Both the position numbers and the translations under genes were made by a program. From positions 16,490,793 to 16,554,792 of the forward strand of contig JAMXBB010000002.1 in assembly GCA_024138015.1 (NCBI GenBank): a DNA stretch of 64,000 bases, in the 5' to 3' direction. Source of the DNA: Lumnitzera littorea. Taxonomy: Eukaryota; Streptophyta; Magnoliopsida; Myrtales; Combretaceae. Below the pieces are notes generated by a model. That model worked only from the letters and a program-made list of their open reading frames with translations, was not told the DNA's origin and did no database searches. How positions within the stretch are numbered: position 1 is the stretch's first letter; the number at the start of each line of letters is the position of its first letter. Shown here one piece after another: positions 49,801-57,785 of this stretch.

Positions 49801-52565
49801 GCTCACCGTAGCTGTTTCCATCTAAACATAGCAGAAGAAAGAATGTATTAAAATTAATTTATGGCAACAAAAGGATAATTCATCTTAACAAAATTTTTCT
49901 GATTCAGTAATCAGTAACCTTTAGTGGTCATACTACAAATTTTAGCATGATATATGTACCCAGCTCGTGACAAGCCTTAGTATAGAAGGAAAGGGCACTC
50001 GATCTACTGGTGCCAATTTTTCCTTTTCTGTAACTTGAAACCTCTAGTTCCTTATCAATATATATAAATACAACAACACTCAAGCATTATTCCCAAACTC
50101 TAGTTTTTTTTTTTTTACTTTTTTCCTGATATTGTGTAATATATTCATAGGATCCTTATTCATGTTAACTCTGTGTAGGTCACTAGCCAACTCAAAGCCT
50201 GGTTAAAGGAAGAGAGTTCTGTCAAGTTAACAGCCAGCACAAAACTTTGTCGACTAACATGAATATATATAATACACACAATTTTCCAAAATAAAAACAC
50301 ATGCTACTAAGGTACTTCTCATGGCATCAGACGTGTATTTGACTCAAGAACCAAGGTTCCCAGCTAAATTTAGCATGTTATGCTTGTTTTGGTTAATTAT
50401 AACAAATTGATAATATGAAGGCATCAAGGTGGTTTCAGCACACTGAAGTTTGCCCATATAAAAACAGGTAACATGCCACTTGACCACATTGTGCCCAGTC
50501 TCCCTCATTTATTTATTTAATTATTTAATATTTGCTGCCACTCTCCCAATACTGTCCAGGTTGACATCTTATCATGATCTTCCACAATTCCATATGATTC
50601 CATCAGATATATTCATCTAAAAAAATTCTGTTTCGAGATCAAAATCCAAAGTTGCTTTTATTATTCTACATCAAATTGATCCTCACTGACTAAAAGCCAT
50701 AGTTTTAGCTCTGGCTTTAGTTGCTCTGCAAATAATAAGAGCAGGGTTTAGTCTATGGCTGATAGTTTTTCAAATTAAAGTAATACCCAGCTGAACACAA
50801 GACAGATTAACATGTTATAATGCTCATTCCTATATAAATGTATGCACAGCAGAATTCAGAATGTAATCTAAGGACACATGTTAAAATAAAATATTTTAAA
50901 AATTAAAGGAAAAAACACAAAAAGCAAAAAGCAAAACAAAAAGCAAAATCCATTTCCTGAATATGAAGGGAGAAAAAATGTGCGAATGTACCTGCAATCC
51001 AGTAAAAGCCTCTGGAAGTTCTGCTAACTGAAAGAGAAATTTTATGTACTTTTCCCTCTTGTCTTTTTCATCCACAGCCATTTCATGAAGCTGCCCATTG
51101 TCTGTACCAAGAATAACTTCCTTGGTAGAAGCTGCCCTTGCAAATACAAGATGTAACAAAAATAAGAATATAGACAAGCCTATACTCAAGTATTGACTAT
51201 GATAACAATAACTTACCTTCTGTAATCTGTTGTTTATTCCAAGCAACAGCATTCACTATTAGCCCTCTTAATTTGCTTAATACACGGGGCTTGCCCCACT
51301 TTGCATGAAGATAATAAGTTTCTGAACCTCCGTTACCAACTACTGTGGCAATACAATGGCTGCCTCCAGGATCAACAAATACACAGTGGATGGCTTGCTC
51401 TCCAGTGCGACCAACAGTTAGATCAAACTCTACATTTCAGAAAGTTCTTCAGAAGTTAGAGTAGATATTTCATTTGTTAGTCAATTGCATGAATCTTTTA
51501 ACTTTGCTAGGAAAGCTTCATTTTAGGGTTTGGACAAGTACAACTAGGGGCCACGAAACTTTTTGCTAACCGTTGAAGTGTATTTTAATTTAGCCTTGAT
51601 CTCCGGTCTACTGAACTCACCGTTGAAGTGTATTTTAGGAACAAAGGTAATGCAAATGAAATCTGAAACTATGACTTGCTCAAATTCTAAGCATTCCTAC
51701 TCCAAATGCCAAAGGCAATGATAAAGATTCAGCACTTGAAGCAAATTCTTGATGTCAATTCAACCAAACTTAAACATTTTGGATGAAGCCAAACTTAGGC
51801 TTTTTCAAATCATAAATCAAGTTAAACTCAAACTAACGCATATAAGTAGTCCATGTGTATATCAATGTCAGACTGTGAGTTAATCGAATTCTATCCCAAT
51901 TTTGAACTCTATAGACCAAATATGAAATCACGGCTAAATTCCTTAAAACACACCACAATGCACATCAACAATGTCGGAGTATGAAACCAAAGCTAACAAA
52001 CTAAGGAAACTATCTCCAATGAGTTTTAGGATATGATAACACGGAAGAAAAATCCTAGAAGCCGAGACCATGAGAGATGAGCCAGAATTAAACTTGGACT
52101 GTAGCAGATTAACAGAAGAGAGAGCATCTTGTAGAAAATGAATCTTCCAACTCTTCACGATTACCTAAACAATCAAAACCAACCACATTCCCCTAAATTA
52201 CACTGCAATCCTCGACATTCCTTCGTCAATAACGATCAAAACAGTGGAATCGAATCGACTTATACAGAATGAAACTTTAAACCCTAATCTTCGCCTAAAT
52301 AAGCAGAATTTATGCTGAACTACATTCCCTTGAAAAAGACACTACAATTGCAATAGCGAAGCTAAAAAGCAAGCTCGAATCGGGTGTAGGTATCTGTACC
52401 GAAGAAATCACCAACGCCGAAATCGTGACGAATGACCCAGCCCTTGCTAGTTCCCAAAACGATGACGTCGTTGCCGGCGGCCATACAAGTGATCAATCCG
52501 CGACCCTTGGCGGCGAATCTCTCCAAGAGATCGACCGTGAACACCTGTCTTCCGACACCTTCCAT
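16658..52565 (-). CDS. VPS18: VPS18, HOPS/CORVET core subunit (gene span, 23 coding exons)
   Basis: Vps18 homologue, a core subunit of the HOPS and CORVET complexes that tether membranes for late-endosome-to-vacuole and vacuole fusion on the cytosolic face. I assembled the CDS from 23 minus-strand exons (listed separately). The phases fit throughout, every intron is GT-AG, and the sum is 2964 nt, or 987 residues plus stop. This is essentially the length of known plant Vps18. Order: N-terminal beta-propeller region (about 1-300), Pep3/Vps18/deep-orange segment (about 290-440), alpha-solenoid with clathrin-heavy-chain-like repeat (about 540-780), short coiled coil (about 790-820), and C-terminal RING-H2 with ligands Cys837, Cys840, Cys871, His873, His876, Cys879, Cys944 and Cys947. 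The start ATG has good context (AAACCATGG). No exon is damaged, so the gene looks functional. It is unusual for its intron load: 35.9 kb for about 3 kb of CDS. UTR limits are not determined. Confidence 0.97.
17215..17331 (-). CDS. VPS18: VPS18 exon 22
   Basis: Residues 893-931, the long insert inside the RING, with AEYILDLQKQLTLLGGEAK. 39 codons. Confidence 0.95.
17674..17835 (-). CDS. VPS18: VPS18 exon 21
   Basis: Residues 839-892. Holds the second RING cysteine (840) and the central FPCGHAFHAECL motif giving Cys871, His873, His876 and Cys879 (RING-H2). Confidence 0.96.
18409..18564 (-). CDS. VPS18: VPS18 exon 20
   Basis: Residues 787-838. It holds a predicted short coiled coil (DYNKQIELLKQEMND) and ends with EEC-G, supplying the first RING cysteine (837). 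Confidence 0.95.
19530..20458 (+). mobile_element. TRIM-like LTR element in VPS18 intron 19
   Basis: Two direct repeats of about 432 bp (19530-19961) and 435 bp (20024-20458) are separated by only 62 bp. Each begins TGAT and ends GTATCA. Shared strings include GTCTACAAGAGGAG, TACTTAGTTGTT-ACTGCTTTAC, TTAGTTAGTGA-TCTATTATT and CTCTAGAGAGCTT. The spacer starts with a primer site, TGGTGCCATCTGTGGG (19980-19995), two bases from the TGGCGCCGTCTGTGGG form used by some plant gypsy elements. CTAT flanks both ends (19526-19529 and 20459-20462). It has no coding capacity, so it is a terminal-repeat retrotransposon in miniature that needed another element's proteins. Confidence 0.8.
20828..21055 (-). 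CDS. VPS18: VPS18 exon 19
   Basis: Residues 711-786, with AEADKVEDDDDLRKKLWLMV and LLKIEDILPFFPDFALID, the hallmark of the Vps18 C-terminal solenoid. The donor GTAGGA opens intron 19, which holds the TRIM. Confidence 0.96.
22024..22212 (-). CDS. VPS18: VPS18 exon 18
   Basis: Residues 648-710, with LLRFLQCKFGKGRENGPD and ACVHIYSMMSMHEEAVALAL, the best conserved part of the repeat. 63 codons. Confidence 0.96.
22786..22891 (-). CDS. VPS18: VPS18 exon 17
   Basis: Residues 612-647, start of the clathrin-heavy-chain-like repeat, with NETHEVVKYLEFCVHRLHNE. The reading frame continues from exon 16 across the 2.1-kb intron that holds LINE-A. Confidence 0.95.
23410..24790 (-). mobile_element. LINE-A, 5'-truncated L1-type fragment (intron 16)
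   Basis: The minus strand encodes the C-terminal third of a plant LINE ORF2. 24354-24674 has the KPKEEGGLGI block that follows the reverse transcriptase. 23839-24126 has the RVT zinc-binding pattern (RLYTIDRLKLWGVID, C-x2-C, HQYLFLRC). The 3' end at 23410-23425 is TCTCACCTTACCC followed by an A-run. The 5' border is approximate. Confidence 0.85.
25031..25161 (-). CDS. VPS18: VPS18 exon 16
   Basis: Residues 569-611 and two bases more, with FAPELIMLDAYETVESWM and LNPRKLIPAMMRY. Donor GTAAGG. Confidence 0.95.
25305..25367 (-). CDS. VPS18: VPS18 exon 15 (microexon)
   Basis: Residues 548-568, 21 codons, with QGEAKKALEVLQRPSVSID. Lies 11.3 kb downstream of exon 14. Acceptor AAAG, donor GTAAAG. 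Confidence 0.95.
26031..26700 (+). pseudogene. Copia gag (UBN2 type), frameshifted
   Basis: It starts at ATG 26031. The first frame reads VKFKRKNYALRSQAF and FIVKTWILNAMELEIG up to about 26333. It then shifts frame through the region of FQQLDCNKQGERF and resumes at about 26504 with NQYNNLMSQLLRDNSMPTIQ, the conserved gag block before the zinc knuckle. At least two frameshifts are needed, so it is not translatable as a whole. Confidence 0.75.
26935..27410 (+). pseudogene. Copia protease and integrase start, degenerate
   Basis: The protease active-site region reads DSSASNHMT near 26950, where the second Ser replaces the usual Gly. The anchor ISFANGS near 27030 and an integrase-type block, HPSLSKAKKIVSLVHSDV, near 27320-27380 follow. 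Several stops interrupt it. Coding homology ends at about 27410, where minus-strand LINE sequence begins. Confidence 0.65.
27415..29050 (-). mobile_element. LINE-F, 5' UTR and ORF1 remnant inside the copia element
   Basis: On the minus strand, 29050-28700 is a pyrimidine-rich 5' UTR with the CTCTTTCTCTCTCT tract also seen in LINE-B. Then comes a degenerate ORF1 ending with the DUF4283-type order KALIVDFIT, LSFAQVCVE, DGRKVLLEVEHQLKPP, FGHKVINC (about 27680-27430), the CCHC zinc-knuckle region. ORF2 and the 3' end are missing. The Lys/Glu-rich plus-strand frames at 28234-29158 are the antisense of this 5' part. Confidence 0.65.
29055..29440 (+). pseudogene. Copia reverse transcriptase fragment
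   Basis: The order is NNSFLYGDLAEDVFVEQ (about 29070-29115), a CKLKKAIY-like block across a frameshift, then ADHRVFVKHTSYG and LIVYVDVILLLG (29250-29335). The last is the RT catalytic YVDD motif with Val in place of the second Asp, so this copy could not be active. Confidence 0.8.
30566..32962 (-). pseudogene. LINE-B ORF2 (endonuclease and reverse transcriptase), broken
   Basis: It opens with MIGAWNIRRLND at 32962, the start of the APE-type endonuclease, and soon meets a stop near 32850. Reverse-transcriptase blocks are in 32024-31332 (FFDFLKQRQ; SLDGYGANFF; ISLVPKKESLSTFSDYRPIA) and 30997-30566. The catalytic motif reads CFANDVMIFAK at 30884-30892, with Asn for the first catalytic Asp. This is a dead copy. 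Confidence 0.82.
33308..34670 (-). pseudogene. LINE-B ORF1, broken
   Basis: The Lys/Ser-rich N-terminal part (MKTFVRRNKKLVVLELSS) runs from 34670 to a stop near 34335. The nucleic-acid-binding DUF4283-like part is in 33910-33500, with the order PWYFLDQLLVLERW, PIWVKLWGIP, KPLQVDIVT. The two are in different frames with stops between. ORF1 proteins of this type bind the element RNA. Confidence 0.75.
34987..35230 (+). pseudogene. Possible 3' tail of the copia element
   Basis: Immediately after LINE-B the plus strand reads FVDVLASPQLVSRILKYF at about 35165-35220. This resembles the end of copia polyproteins (the DxxTKxL... block). It would make LINE-B an insertion into the same copia element that starts at 25.7 kb. 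The match is short. Confidence 0.35.
35231..35814. other. Intron 14 sequence, nothing recognised
   Basis: AT-rich, with no coding motif on either strand. It may include the expected 3' LTR of the copia element in a form I cannot recognise. Confidence 0.4.
35815..36420 (+). mobile_element. LINE-G, 3' end fragment of a different LINE (intron 14)
   Basis: The plus strand carries an RVT zinc-binding pattern (FEESHKHLIISCVFARSVWIR near 35960) followed by a degenerate tail and a 3' UTR-like stretch (GCTATAACCTTGTATATACT, 36374). Its end lacks the TTACCC-A signature of LINE-A, B, C and E, so it is probably another family. Confidence 0.55.
36689..36767 (-). CDS. VPS18: VPS18 exon 14
   Basis: Residues 521-547, with YGRVEELVYFANLKEQYEIV. 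The donor GTGCTC opens intron 14, the largest at 11.3 kb. Confidence 0.95.
37363..37505 (-). CDS. VPS18: VPS18 exon 13
   Basis: Residues 474-520 and two bases more, with NRLLLEDDTALENRNSEY and EFRAFLSDCKDVLDE. Confidence 0.95.
39233..40135 (-). pseudogene. LINE-C reverse transcriptase, broken
   Basis: RT blocks are ALRFDGYGARFF, ILLVPKKENPSSF (40135-39812) and LCFADNVMIFAKGD (39347-39355). The catalytic pair reads Asp-Asn instead of Asp-Asp. Frames change between 39812 and 39481. Confidence 0.8.
40519..41415 (-). pseudogene. LINE-C ORF2 endonuclease domain
   Basis: 298 codons are open. Conserved APE-type motifs seen: the Asn of GAWN, the Glu of LETK, and SDHNPLV near the C-terminus with the catalytic His. 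The GDFN motif reads GYFND, so a key Asp is Tyr. It is cut from the rest of ORF2 by a stop at 40519. Confidence 0.8.
42203..42310 (-). CDS. VPS18: VPS18 exon 12
   Basis: Residues 438-473, with LRTFLLRKLDNLAKDDKCQ and TELYLDK. The donor GTTTTG opens the 4.7-kb intron 12, which holds LINE-C. Confidence 0.95.
42420..42479 (-). CDS. VPS18: VPS18 exon 11 (microexon)
   Basis: Residues 418-437, 20 codons: INYILSFEEITLRFIS and onward. Acceptor GCAG, donor GTGATT. Confidence 0.93.
42981..43037 (-). CDS. VPS18: VPS18 exon 10 (microexon)
   Basis: Residues 399-417, 19 codons: AEAAF...LRAASFYAK, a solenoid helix pair. Too short to find without the family pattern. Confidence 0.93.
43178..43297 (-). CDS. 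VPS18: VPS18 exon 9
   Basis: Residues 359-398, with NDEGRDMWKVYLDMKDY and QRDQVYLVQ. 40 codons, phase 0 at both ends. Confidence 0.95.
43386..43529 (-). CDS. VPS18: VPS18 exon 8
   Basis: Residues 311-358, Pep3/Vps18 domain, with RISEQIIEELQFDQ and GIIGLCSDASAGLFYAYDQ. 48 codons, phase 0 at both ends. Confidence 0.95.
44160..46850 (-). mobile_element. LINE-D, internally deleted, hosting LINE-E (intron 7)
   Basis: The minus strand has ORF1 from ATG 46660 (MSTSDPILLAMTKAAEAM), interrupted by LINE-E, then the DUF4283-like part (45785-45459; PKKMLVWLSYKVPMEF) to the zinc-knuckle FGHDE near 45345. The next recognisable codons already belong to the far end of ORF2 (FLWNGNYERRAKAKVAWEDVC near 45310, then zinc-binding sequence to about 44450). 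Endonuclease and reverse transcriptase are deleted. Both borders are approximate. Confidence 0.72.
45839..46376 (+). mobile_element. LINE-E, 0.54-kb 3' fragment nested in LINE-D ORF1
   Basis: The plus strand has the ORF2 zinc-binding end (CPYAWNLWKSIQAAI; RRAFAIGCYFQWKERNRRR) and a 3' UTR ending TCTCATCTTACCC plus A-run, like LINE-A, B and C. AGGTA flanks it (45834-45838 and 46376-46380). Removing the insert and one AGGTA lets the minus-strand ORF1 of LINE-D read through without a frame change, confirming the borders. Confidence 0.85.
46984..47253 (-). CDS. Small cysteine-rich ORF in VPS18 intron 7, function unknown
   Basis: 89 codons from ATG 47253. The N-terminus is hydrophobic (MCIFLALVLRPTV) like a short signal peptide, followed by a charged linker with KKNKEAE. 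The compact Cys-rich part (CICNFCVCLC, then Cys at wider spacing) has ten Cys in about 45 residues. I do not recognise the family. In the same frame upstream there is an ATG (47312-47314) followed two codons later by TGA, so the original start may be lost and this may be a pseudogene or a retro-copied piece. It lies in an intron on the same strand as VPS18. No promoter is evident. Confidence 0.3.
   Translation of the reverse strand: MCIFLALVLRPTVMHESQATEESLEKLYSHKKNKEAENGCICNFCVCLCGEFVCSVVTNGDCTSQRSCVYEVRDLVEGNCLTVILFEIG
47917..48061 (-). CDS. VPS18: VPS18 exon 7
   Basis: Residues 262-310, with DGDENFVENKALLGY and SEFHFLLLIGNKVK. This begins the Pep3/Vps18 domain. The donor GTATGT opens the 4.4-kb intron 7, which holds LINE-D and LINE-E. 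Confidence 0.95.
48311..48412 (-). CDS. VPS18: VPS18 exon 6
   Basis: Residues 228-261 and two bases more, with the conserved KQRRAMHFAWLSGAGIYHGG block at the end of the propeller. Donor GTAATC. Confidence 0.95.
48933..49000 (-). CDS. VPS18: VPS18 exon 5
   Basis: Residues 206-227 and two bases of the next codon, with RAVHFMELPGEIPN. The acceptor chosen (CTTAG) keeps the family block AVFSRYIDRAVHF. A second AG 15 bases inside the exon would delete part of it. Confidence 0.9.
49726..49821 (-). CDS. VPS18: VPS18 exon 4
   Basis: Residues 174-205, with RYYLMAVTPTRLYSFTGIG, a highly conserved propeller strand. Begins at an ATG that is internal here. Donor GTAAGT. Confidence 0.95.
50992..51131 (-). 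CDS. VPS18: VPS18 exon 3
   Basis: Residues 127-173, with EVILGTDNGQLHEMAVDEKD. The acceptor is the AG of GGGCAG, two bases before codon 128. Ends in phase 0 at FTGLQ. Confidence 0.95.
51217..51429 (-). CDS. VPS18: VPS18 exon 2
   Basis: Residues 56-126, propeller region, with the conserved FVDPGGSHCIATVV and HAKWGKPRVLSKL blocks. Acceptor TGTAG, donor GTAAGT. Confidence 0.95.
52400..52565 (-). CDS. VPS18: VPS18 exon 1
   Basis: Residues 1-55. It contains the conserved opening block QVFTVDLLERFAAKGRG and GTSKGWVIRHDFGVGD of plant Vps18. The donor GTACAG follows one base into codon 56. Confidence 0.95.
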
Positions 52566-53859
52566 GGTTTGCGGTCGATCGAGCTTTGATACGGATATGC
52601 AGTGATTAAAGGAATGTAATTGAAATGGAAATGGAATTTCTAGAGGGCATAATTTAGTATTTTATGCTTCGTTGGATAACTAATTGGGATTTACGTAACG
52701 TTAAAAGAGTCTGATCTGAGCTATCTCGCATGTACCAACTTCTGAAAGTAGCGGACTCCTTCGTGTTCGTAGTGTGCCTACCCGTTTTTGCATGGGTTTA
52801 TGGGCTGCTTTTCCTTTATACGTGGGAGAGGAGGGATTTTTATTACCTATATTTATTTATATATATATATATATATTATTAAAGCTTTTAGAACCTTAAA
52901 TAATTATAGAAACATTATTTAGATTATTTTTACTTATTCAACTTTTTAAATAAAATTTTTATATTAATAAATAATTTCTTTTAATACATTTAATTATAAA
53001 TATAAAACAATTTAAAGATTTTAAAAATGATCTCCATATCTCTCTCCCTTTTCTCTAACATTCCTAATACTTCCTCTCTCCCTCTTCTTCTCTCACTCTC
53101 TCTTTCTTTCTTTCTCTCTCTCTCTTTCAACATTCTCACTGCTTTTTATTCCTTTCAACAACATTTTCACTGCTCGTTATTCATCTTCTCACCACTCTCA
53201 TTTTTCTCTTTTGCTAATCTATTATTATCTTTTATCAATATTATAATATATTTAATTATATTGTATAATTTCATTCATTTTATGCACATACAACACAGGT
53301 ACATCATCACTAATTGAGAATAAAGTCTTTAAACTACCAAATAATTATTGTGGTGTTTTTATAAATTTAATGATTATTAATATCATATTAAAGATTTGAA
53401 CAGCTAAATCAATCATAACCGGAACCAAATCATAAATTAGATAATGATGTAAGGTCATTTCTCCTTTTTCCCATCTTTTGTAGTTTTATTGCGCCAGTGA
53501 ATGTGGAATTAAAAGACATATTATACCTTATTTTAATCAAAACATAAATTGATATATCTAACAATTTAAATTCACATATGATTATTTCTTATAAAAAATG
53601 CACAAACAAGAAATATCAAGAAAAGTATCAATTATTTTGATACTATAGATTTTACATATAATTATTTGTAGTACAAATACGTTATCTACTAGTATTATTT
53701 AAGTCAGAAAACCTTAAGTAAACATCCTCTTTAAAAATTATTATTTAGTCCTCAATTTAATAATAAATAACAACAAAACAAACTTTTATATTAACTAACA
53801 ATTAATTTAATAAAGATATATTTATCACTATTTTTATTTAATTTGTTAACGATCAAGAC
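52566..53859. other. VPS18 5' flank with simple repeats, no gene seen
   Basis: It contains an (AT)n run at about 52858-52877 and a CT-rich tract at about 53035-53135 (mixed CTCT, TTTC and CTTC). The 96-codon frame at 53027-53317 is a by-product of the CT tract. The remainder is AT-rich with no recognisable gene. Confidence 0.6.
52814..52820 (-). promoter_or_regulatory. Possible VPS18 TATA box
   Basis: The minus strand reads TATAAAG about 250 bp upstream of the VPS18 ATG, next to a CCCACGT (G-box-like core). Position and context are plausible, but this is a short match in AT-rich DNA. Confidence 0.3.
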
Positions 53860-54700
53860 AAATCATACATGAGGGGATCAATATTGGAAAATATAAAACA
53901 AGGAAGACTCAAACAAACCTTAGCCTCCCAAAGGATGAATCAAGTGACCAAGTCTGATGTAGTCAGAAATGATTGGCAATCGATGAGGATAGTTATTCAA
54001 AAGCATCCGATTCAAATGGATCAAGGATGAAACAAGGCCTACAAACAAATCGCATGTCATTTAAAGACTCGGTGCTCACGAATATTCTAGGAGCATATGA
54101 ACGGCATTGCTTCGAAATGTGCTTATTGTGGGTGACATGGACCATGATATCGAGAATGCAATTAAAGAGAAGAAGCAATCGAATGAGCTAGTGAAGCAAG
54201 GGGAATGACACATTGTTTTCTCAAAAGCGAAAAAAGAAAGCATATGTATGCCTTGCCAATTTACATTTATTGAAAAATCATAAGACCCAGTCTAAAATAT
54301 AAGATTCTCTCAAATCGTCTGAGACATATGTAGAGATCTATTAGTAATCTAAAATTCATAAATGTGGGAATGAGGATTTATTTGTTGACTTTAGATAATA
54401 ACATGGATTTTTAATAGGCTATACAAAAATGGATCATGGTTTATTAACAGTTATTACATAATGCTAAAGAAATGGGAACACGATTTCTATACAGATCAAA
54501 TGGCTTTCAATTCTATGGCAATATGGGTGTGAATTTTAGATCTCCTAATGCAGTATTACCCAACCTTTACGATTTGAAAAATTGGAGAAAAGATTAGATC
54601 AATGTTATGTCATGATTCGTACACCATGAGGTTAGAAAGAGGCAAGTTTGCACGCATTTGTGTTCAAGTAGACGTTAACACACCTCTAAAACATACCCTA
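53860..54700 (+). pseudogene. LINE-H ORF1, N-terminal part (left of the solo LTR)
   Basis: The plus strand has an ORF1-like N-terminus (MKQGLQTNRMSFKDSVL near 54030) and then the DUF4283 core: WFINSYYIMLKKWEHDF (54440), MAIWV (54520), RGKFARICVQVDVNTPLKH (54640-54695). Stops and frameshifts interrupt it. The coding sequence is cut at 54700 by the solo LTR and resumes at 57791. The left border is approximate. Confidence 0.7.
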
Positions 54701-57700
54701 TGTCACGCCCTGAAGCGGCAGAGTCGTAACAGCCCCGTCGTGTAAACCATCCTAAGATAGAAGTTGGCCTTACAACCGCTATCTTAAACCTAATCTACAC
54801 AAGGCATCCACAACTAACCCGCTTTGAAGTAAACAGTTTGTAATTTAAATAAAGCATTTATCTAAGAAAGTGAGGAAATATATATATTCACTAGAATTCA
54901 GTTATTACAATTAAAGTTTACAATATTTCTTTGTAATATATTTCCGAATTATTATATTATTCCGAAATGAAAAATTCTAAAGTAAAAGCTTAAACATTAA
55001 AAATATATGTTTATTCTTTAATGTTTTTCCTCACTCTCCAGGATCCAACAGTTGCTAACTTTAGAGTAGTGGTTTGCCACTTCTTAGCCAACACCTTCAC
55101 AACATCTATAGGGATGTGAACAACCACAACTTAATAAGTTAGGACGGAGGACTTAAAACTATACTAAAAACACAATAAGGTTTTCAACTTATTAGATGCA
55201 ATGCATGTTCAAGCAAATGCTATTGCACGATGTTATTCGGCCCGTTGTAAGATTAGAGAAATTGTGCCCGCTCTAATCCGGGTTAAGGAGTTGCCATTAA
55301 TGCAACAGCTCACGACCAAACCCAGACTTGTGCAATGGAGACCTCGCTCCTCCCGCGACTACCTTCAAACCATTGACTTCACCCTCGCCGCGACCTCCTC
55401 TCCTGTCACTTAGTTTAGCTAAGGATGAAGGGACCATTTTGCAATCCTACGCTATCCCTTCCGAAAGGGTCAGTATTTGGCCGGAGAGTCCTAAGTTCCC
55501 CTAACGGGTTGTCATGCATGCCCGATTATGATTACTGGTCGTATATTTGATTAAGTTCAGTTTAGGGTGATCAATCATTTCATACAAATCATACAATACA
55601 TGCCAGAGCAACAAACAGAATCATAGCATCACCCATAATTAAGCACATGCACACATTCAACTATCTAGTAAACACAAACAAGCATAATCTTAAGCCTCTA
55701 AAATACAGCATCGTATTAATCCCAACTTACCTCGACTCCTCGCTCGCTCACTTGAGGTCCGACTTGCTTAAGTCATCGCCGATCATCCCTATAACACAAA
55801 CGTGATTTTAGTTTTTCATATAACTATTATAAATTCATTTTATCCTATAACGCTTATTGTTATGTTTTGTTTAGGGTTTAATATGCCAAATTATCTAAGT
55901 CTTAAGTCTTTTACAATTATTCTAGGTTTGGGGTTAGGTTCAGGTTCGGTTTCCGCATCGGTTTCTAAATTAGGTTCTAGTTCGGTTTCTAAATAGTGTT
56001 TTATATTCGAATCCTAGAAATTCGTTTCAACCCATAATGTGAAATTAATCACATTACTTCCCGATCCCCTAAATACCATCATTACCCCTAGTCAGTATTT
56101 ATTTTAATTGGTACACTTAAATCCATATTAGTGTACCGAATTCACTCCTAATGTAAGAAATTTTTACATTCTTCATATAATTACATAAATTCAAGTTTCC
56201 TATCAGATTTATTGTACATTTTTATTATTATCAAAATATCAATTTTTATTATAATATTTTCTATTTATTATATTTCCAATAATTACCTATTATGTATTAT
56301 TACCTTTTATGTATATAATACACTTTTACTATTTCTATCACTTTAATTGCCATTCATAAATATCAATTATCATTTCAAAATGTCTAAATTCATCTTAGAT
56401 CAGATTTTACTCCTAATTTCCTTAATTTACAAAATTAACTTAAAATTAACTATTTTTCCCTATTACTCATTTACTACATAATTAACCTAATAATTACATC
56501 TAACACCCTAAATACTACAAGTATCATACTCCATCAGATTTCAACATCCTAAAACATATACTTATTCACTAAGTCAGTAATTAACTATTTAATTACTTAA
56601 TTAACCATAAATTACCCATTTTATGCCTCATTTTAGGGCCTAAAAATTATCTAAAAATTTTGAAAATTAATTTTTGAAAACAGGCTTCATAGCACTGTTC
56701 TATATCATCTAATTAATCTACACAAAAATTTTGGGCTCGAAACTACACTCCTAAGGTTATTTATTTATAAACCGAAATATGCTCGATTTTGCACGATTTC
56801 TTAAGGACCCTATATCACAAAACATATTTTCATCAAAGTAATATTTTTCTTAAAAACTACATACAAAAATATTCCAGAATAACAAAATTCATAATTTTCT
56901 AATAATAATTACTATTTTTACAAAATTATACAAGAATCGGGCTGGAAATCGAACTCACCGATCTGGGTGGCTCCGGCCGCCGTGGCCTTGTTGGCCGGCC
57001 TGGGCGCTGCCACCACCGTGTAATGGTGGTAGCCGTCCACTTCCAGCTGCTCGTCTGGTGGGGGTTCTCTTTAGAGGCCCTAATTGCACAGTTTTTCTTA
57101 TTTTTTTTCTAACTCGAATTTTTCTCTCAATTTTCACCTCTCCCTAATTTTCTCTGATTTTTATCTGTCCAAATAAGCTTCTGAATTTTTCTTGCTATTT
57201 ATAGAGCTTTAGTGTAATTATTGTGCATTAAATTGGACAAGACAATTGTCTTATTCCTTAATTTTTGGCTTTTGTGTTATCTTAATTTAATTGGCCGAAT
57301 TTTTTCTTATTTTTCCCAGCTGCCACGACCCAATTATGGATCATTCCTGATTTTTCCTTAATTAATTATGAATTTTCTTTAAATATTTTGTATTATTTTA
57401 GCACATTTCGCGTATTTTAAGTAATTACGCGTATTTATACCTACATGTAAATTCATATATAGTACAAATAAATATTCTTAAATATTATTTAGGTCATTAT
57501 ATTATTTTTAGTATACATATAATTTATCTCTAACGATTCGTTAATTATTGGAATAAATTTTAAGCATTTTCGATAAATAACAAGTTATATATTTAAAATT
57601 TGGAATTTTTATAATCTTTTATTTTATTACTTATTTTCTTAAATTCAAGTTTACGGGGTTATTTTTACTAATATTTCTCTTAATAGTTTATAATTTGGGT

Positions 57701-57785
57701 TTGATCAGATTCTTTAATTAATCGTCCAAAACCTTATATCCTAAGTTCAATCCCACGGTTAATTGACTTAGCTTTAGGGCTTACA
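54701..57785 (-). mobile_element. 3.1-kb solo LTR inserted in LINE-H
   Basis: It begins TGTCACGCCCT and ends AGGGCTTACA on the plus strand, so the two ends are near-inverted (TGT...ACA). CCCTA flanks it on both sides (54696-54700 and 57786-57790). Read on the minus strand it starts TGTAAGCCCTAAAGC and ends GGGCGTGACA, termini common among plant Ty3/gypsy LTRs. A TATAAATA box is at 57196-57203 (minus), followed by a purine-rich leader and a GC-rich island (56955-57080). No internal region or second LTR is present. The lineage is not determined. Confidence 0.85.
56953..57203 (-). promoter_or_regulatory. TATA box, GC island and splice-donor-like site of the solo LTR
   Basis: On the minus strand: TATAAATA (57203-57196), about 60 bp of leader, an island rich in CGG/GCC and CCACC (57080-56960), then CGGTGAGTTC (56960-56951), a consensus-like 5' splice site. 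The frame through it (57137-56955) is Arg/Gly-rich by composition and I do not regard it as a gene. Confidence 0.5.

Noticed and set aside
53027..53317. 96-codon ORF rich in Ser/Leu/Phe
   Set aside because: Produced by the CT-rich simple repeat; no start context or domain.
56955..57137. Arg/Gly-rich minus-strand ORF
   Set aside because: Lies in the GC island of the solo LTR and ends at the splice-donor-like site; compositional.
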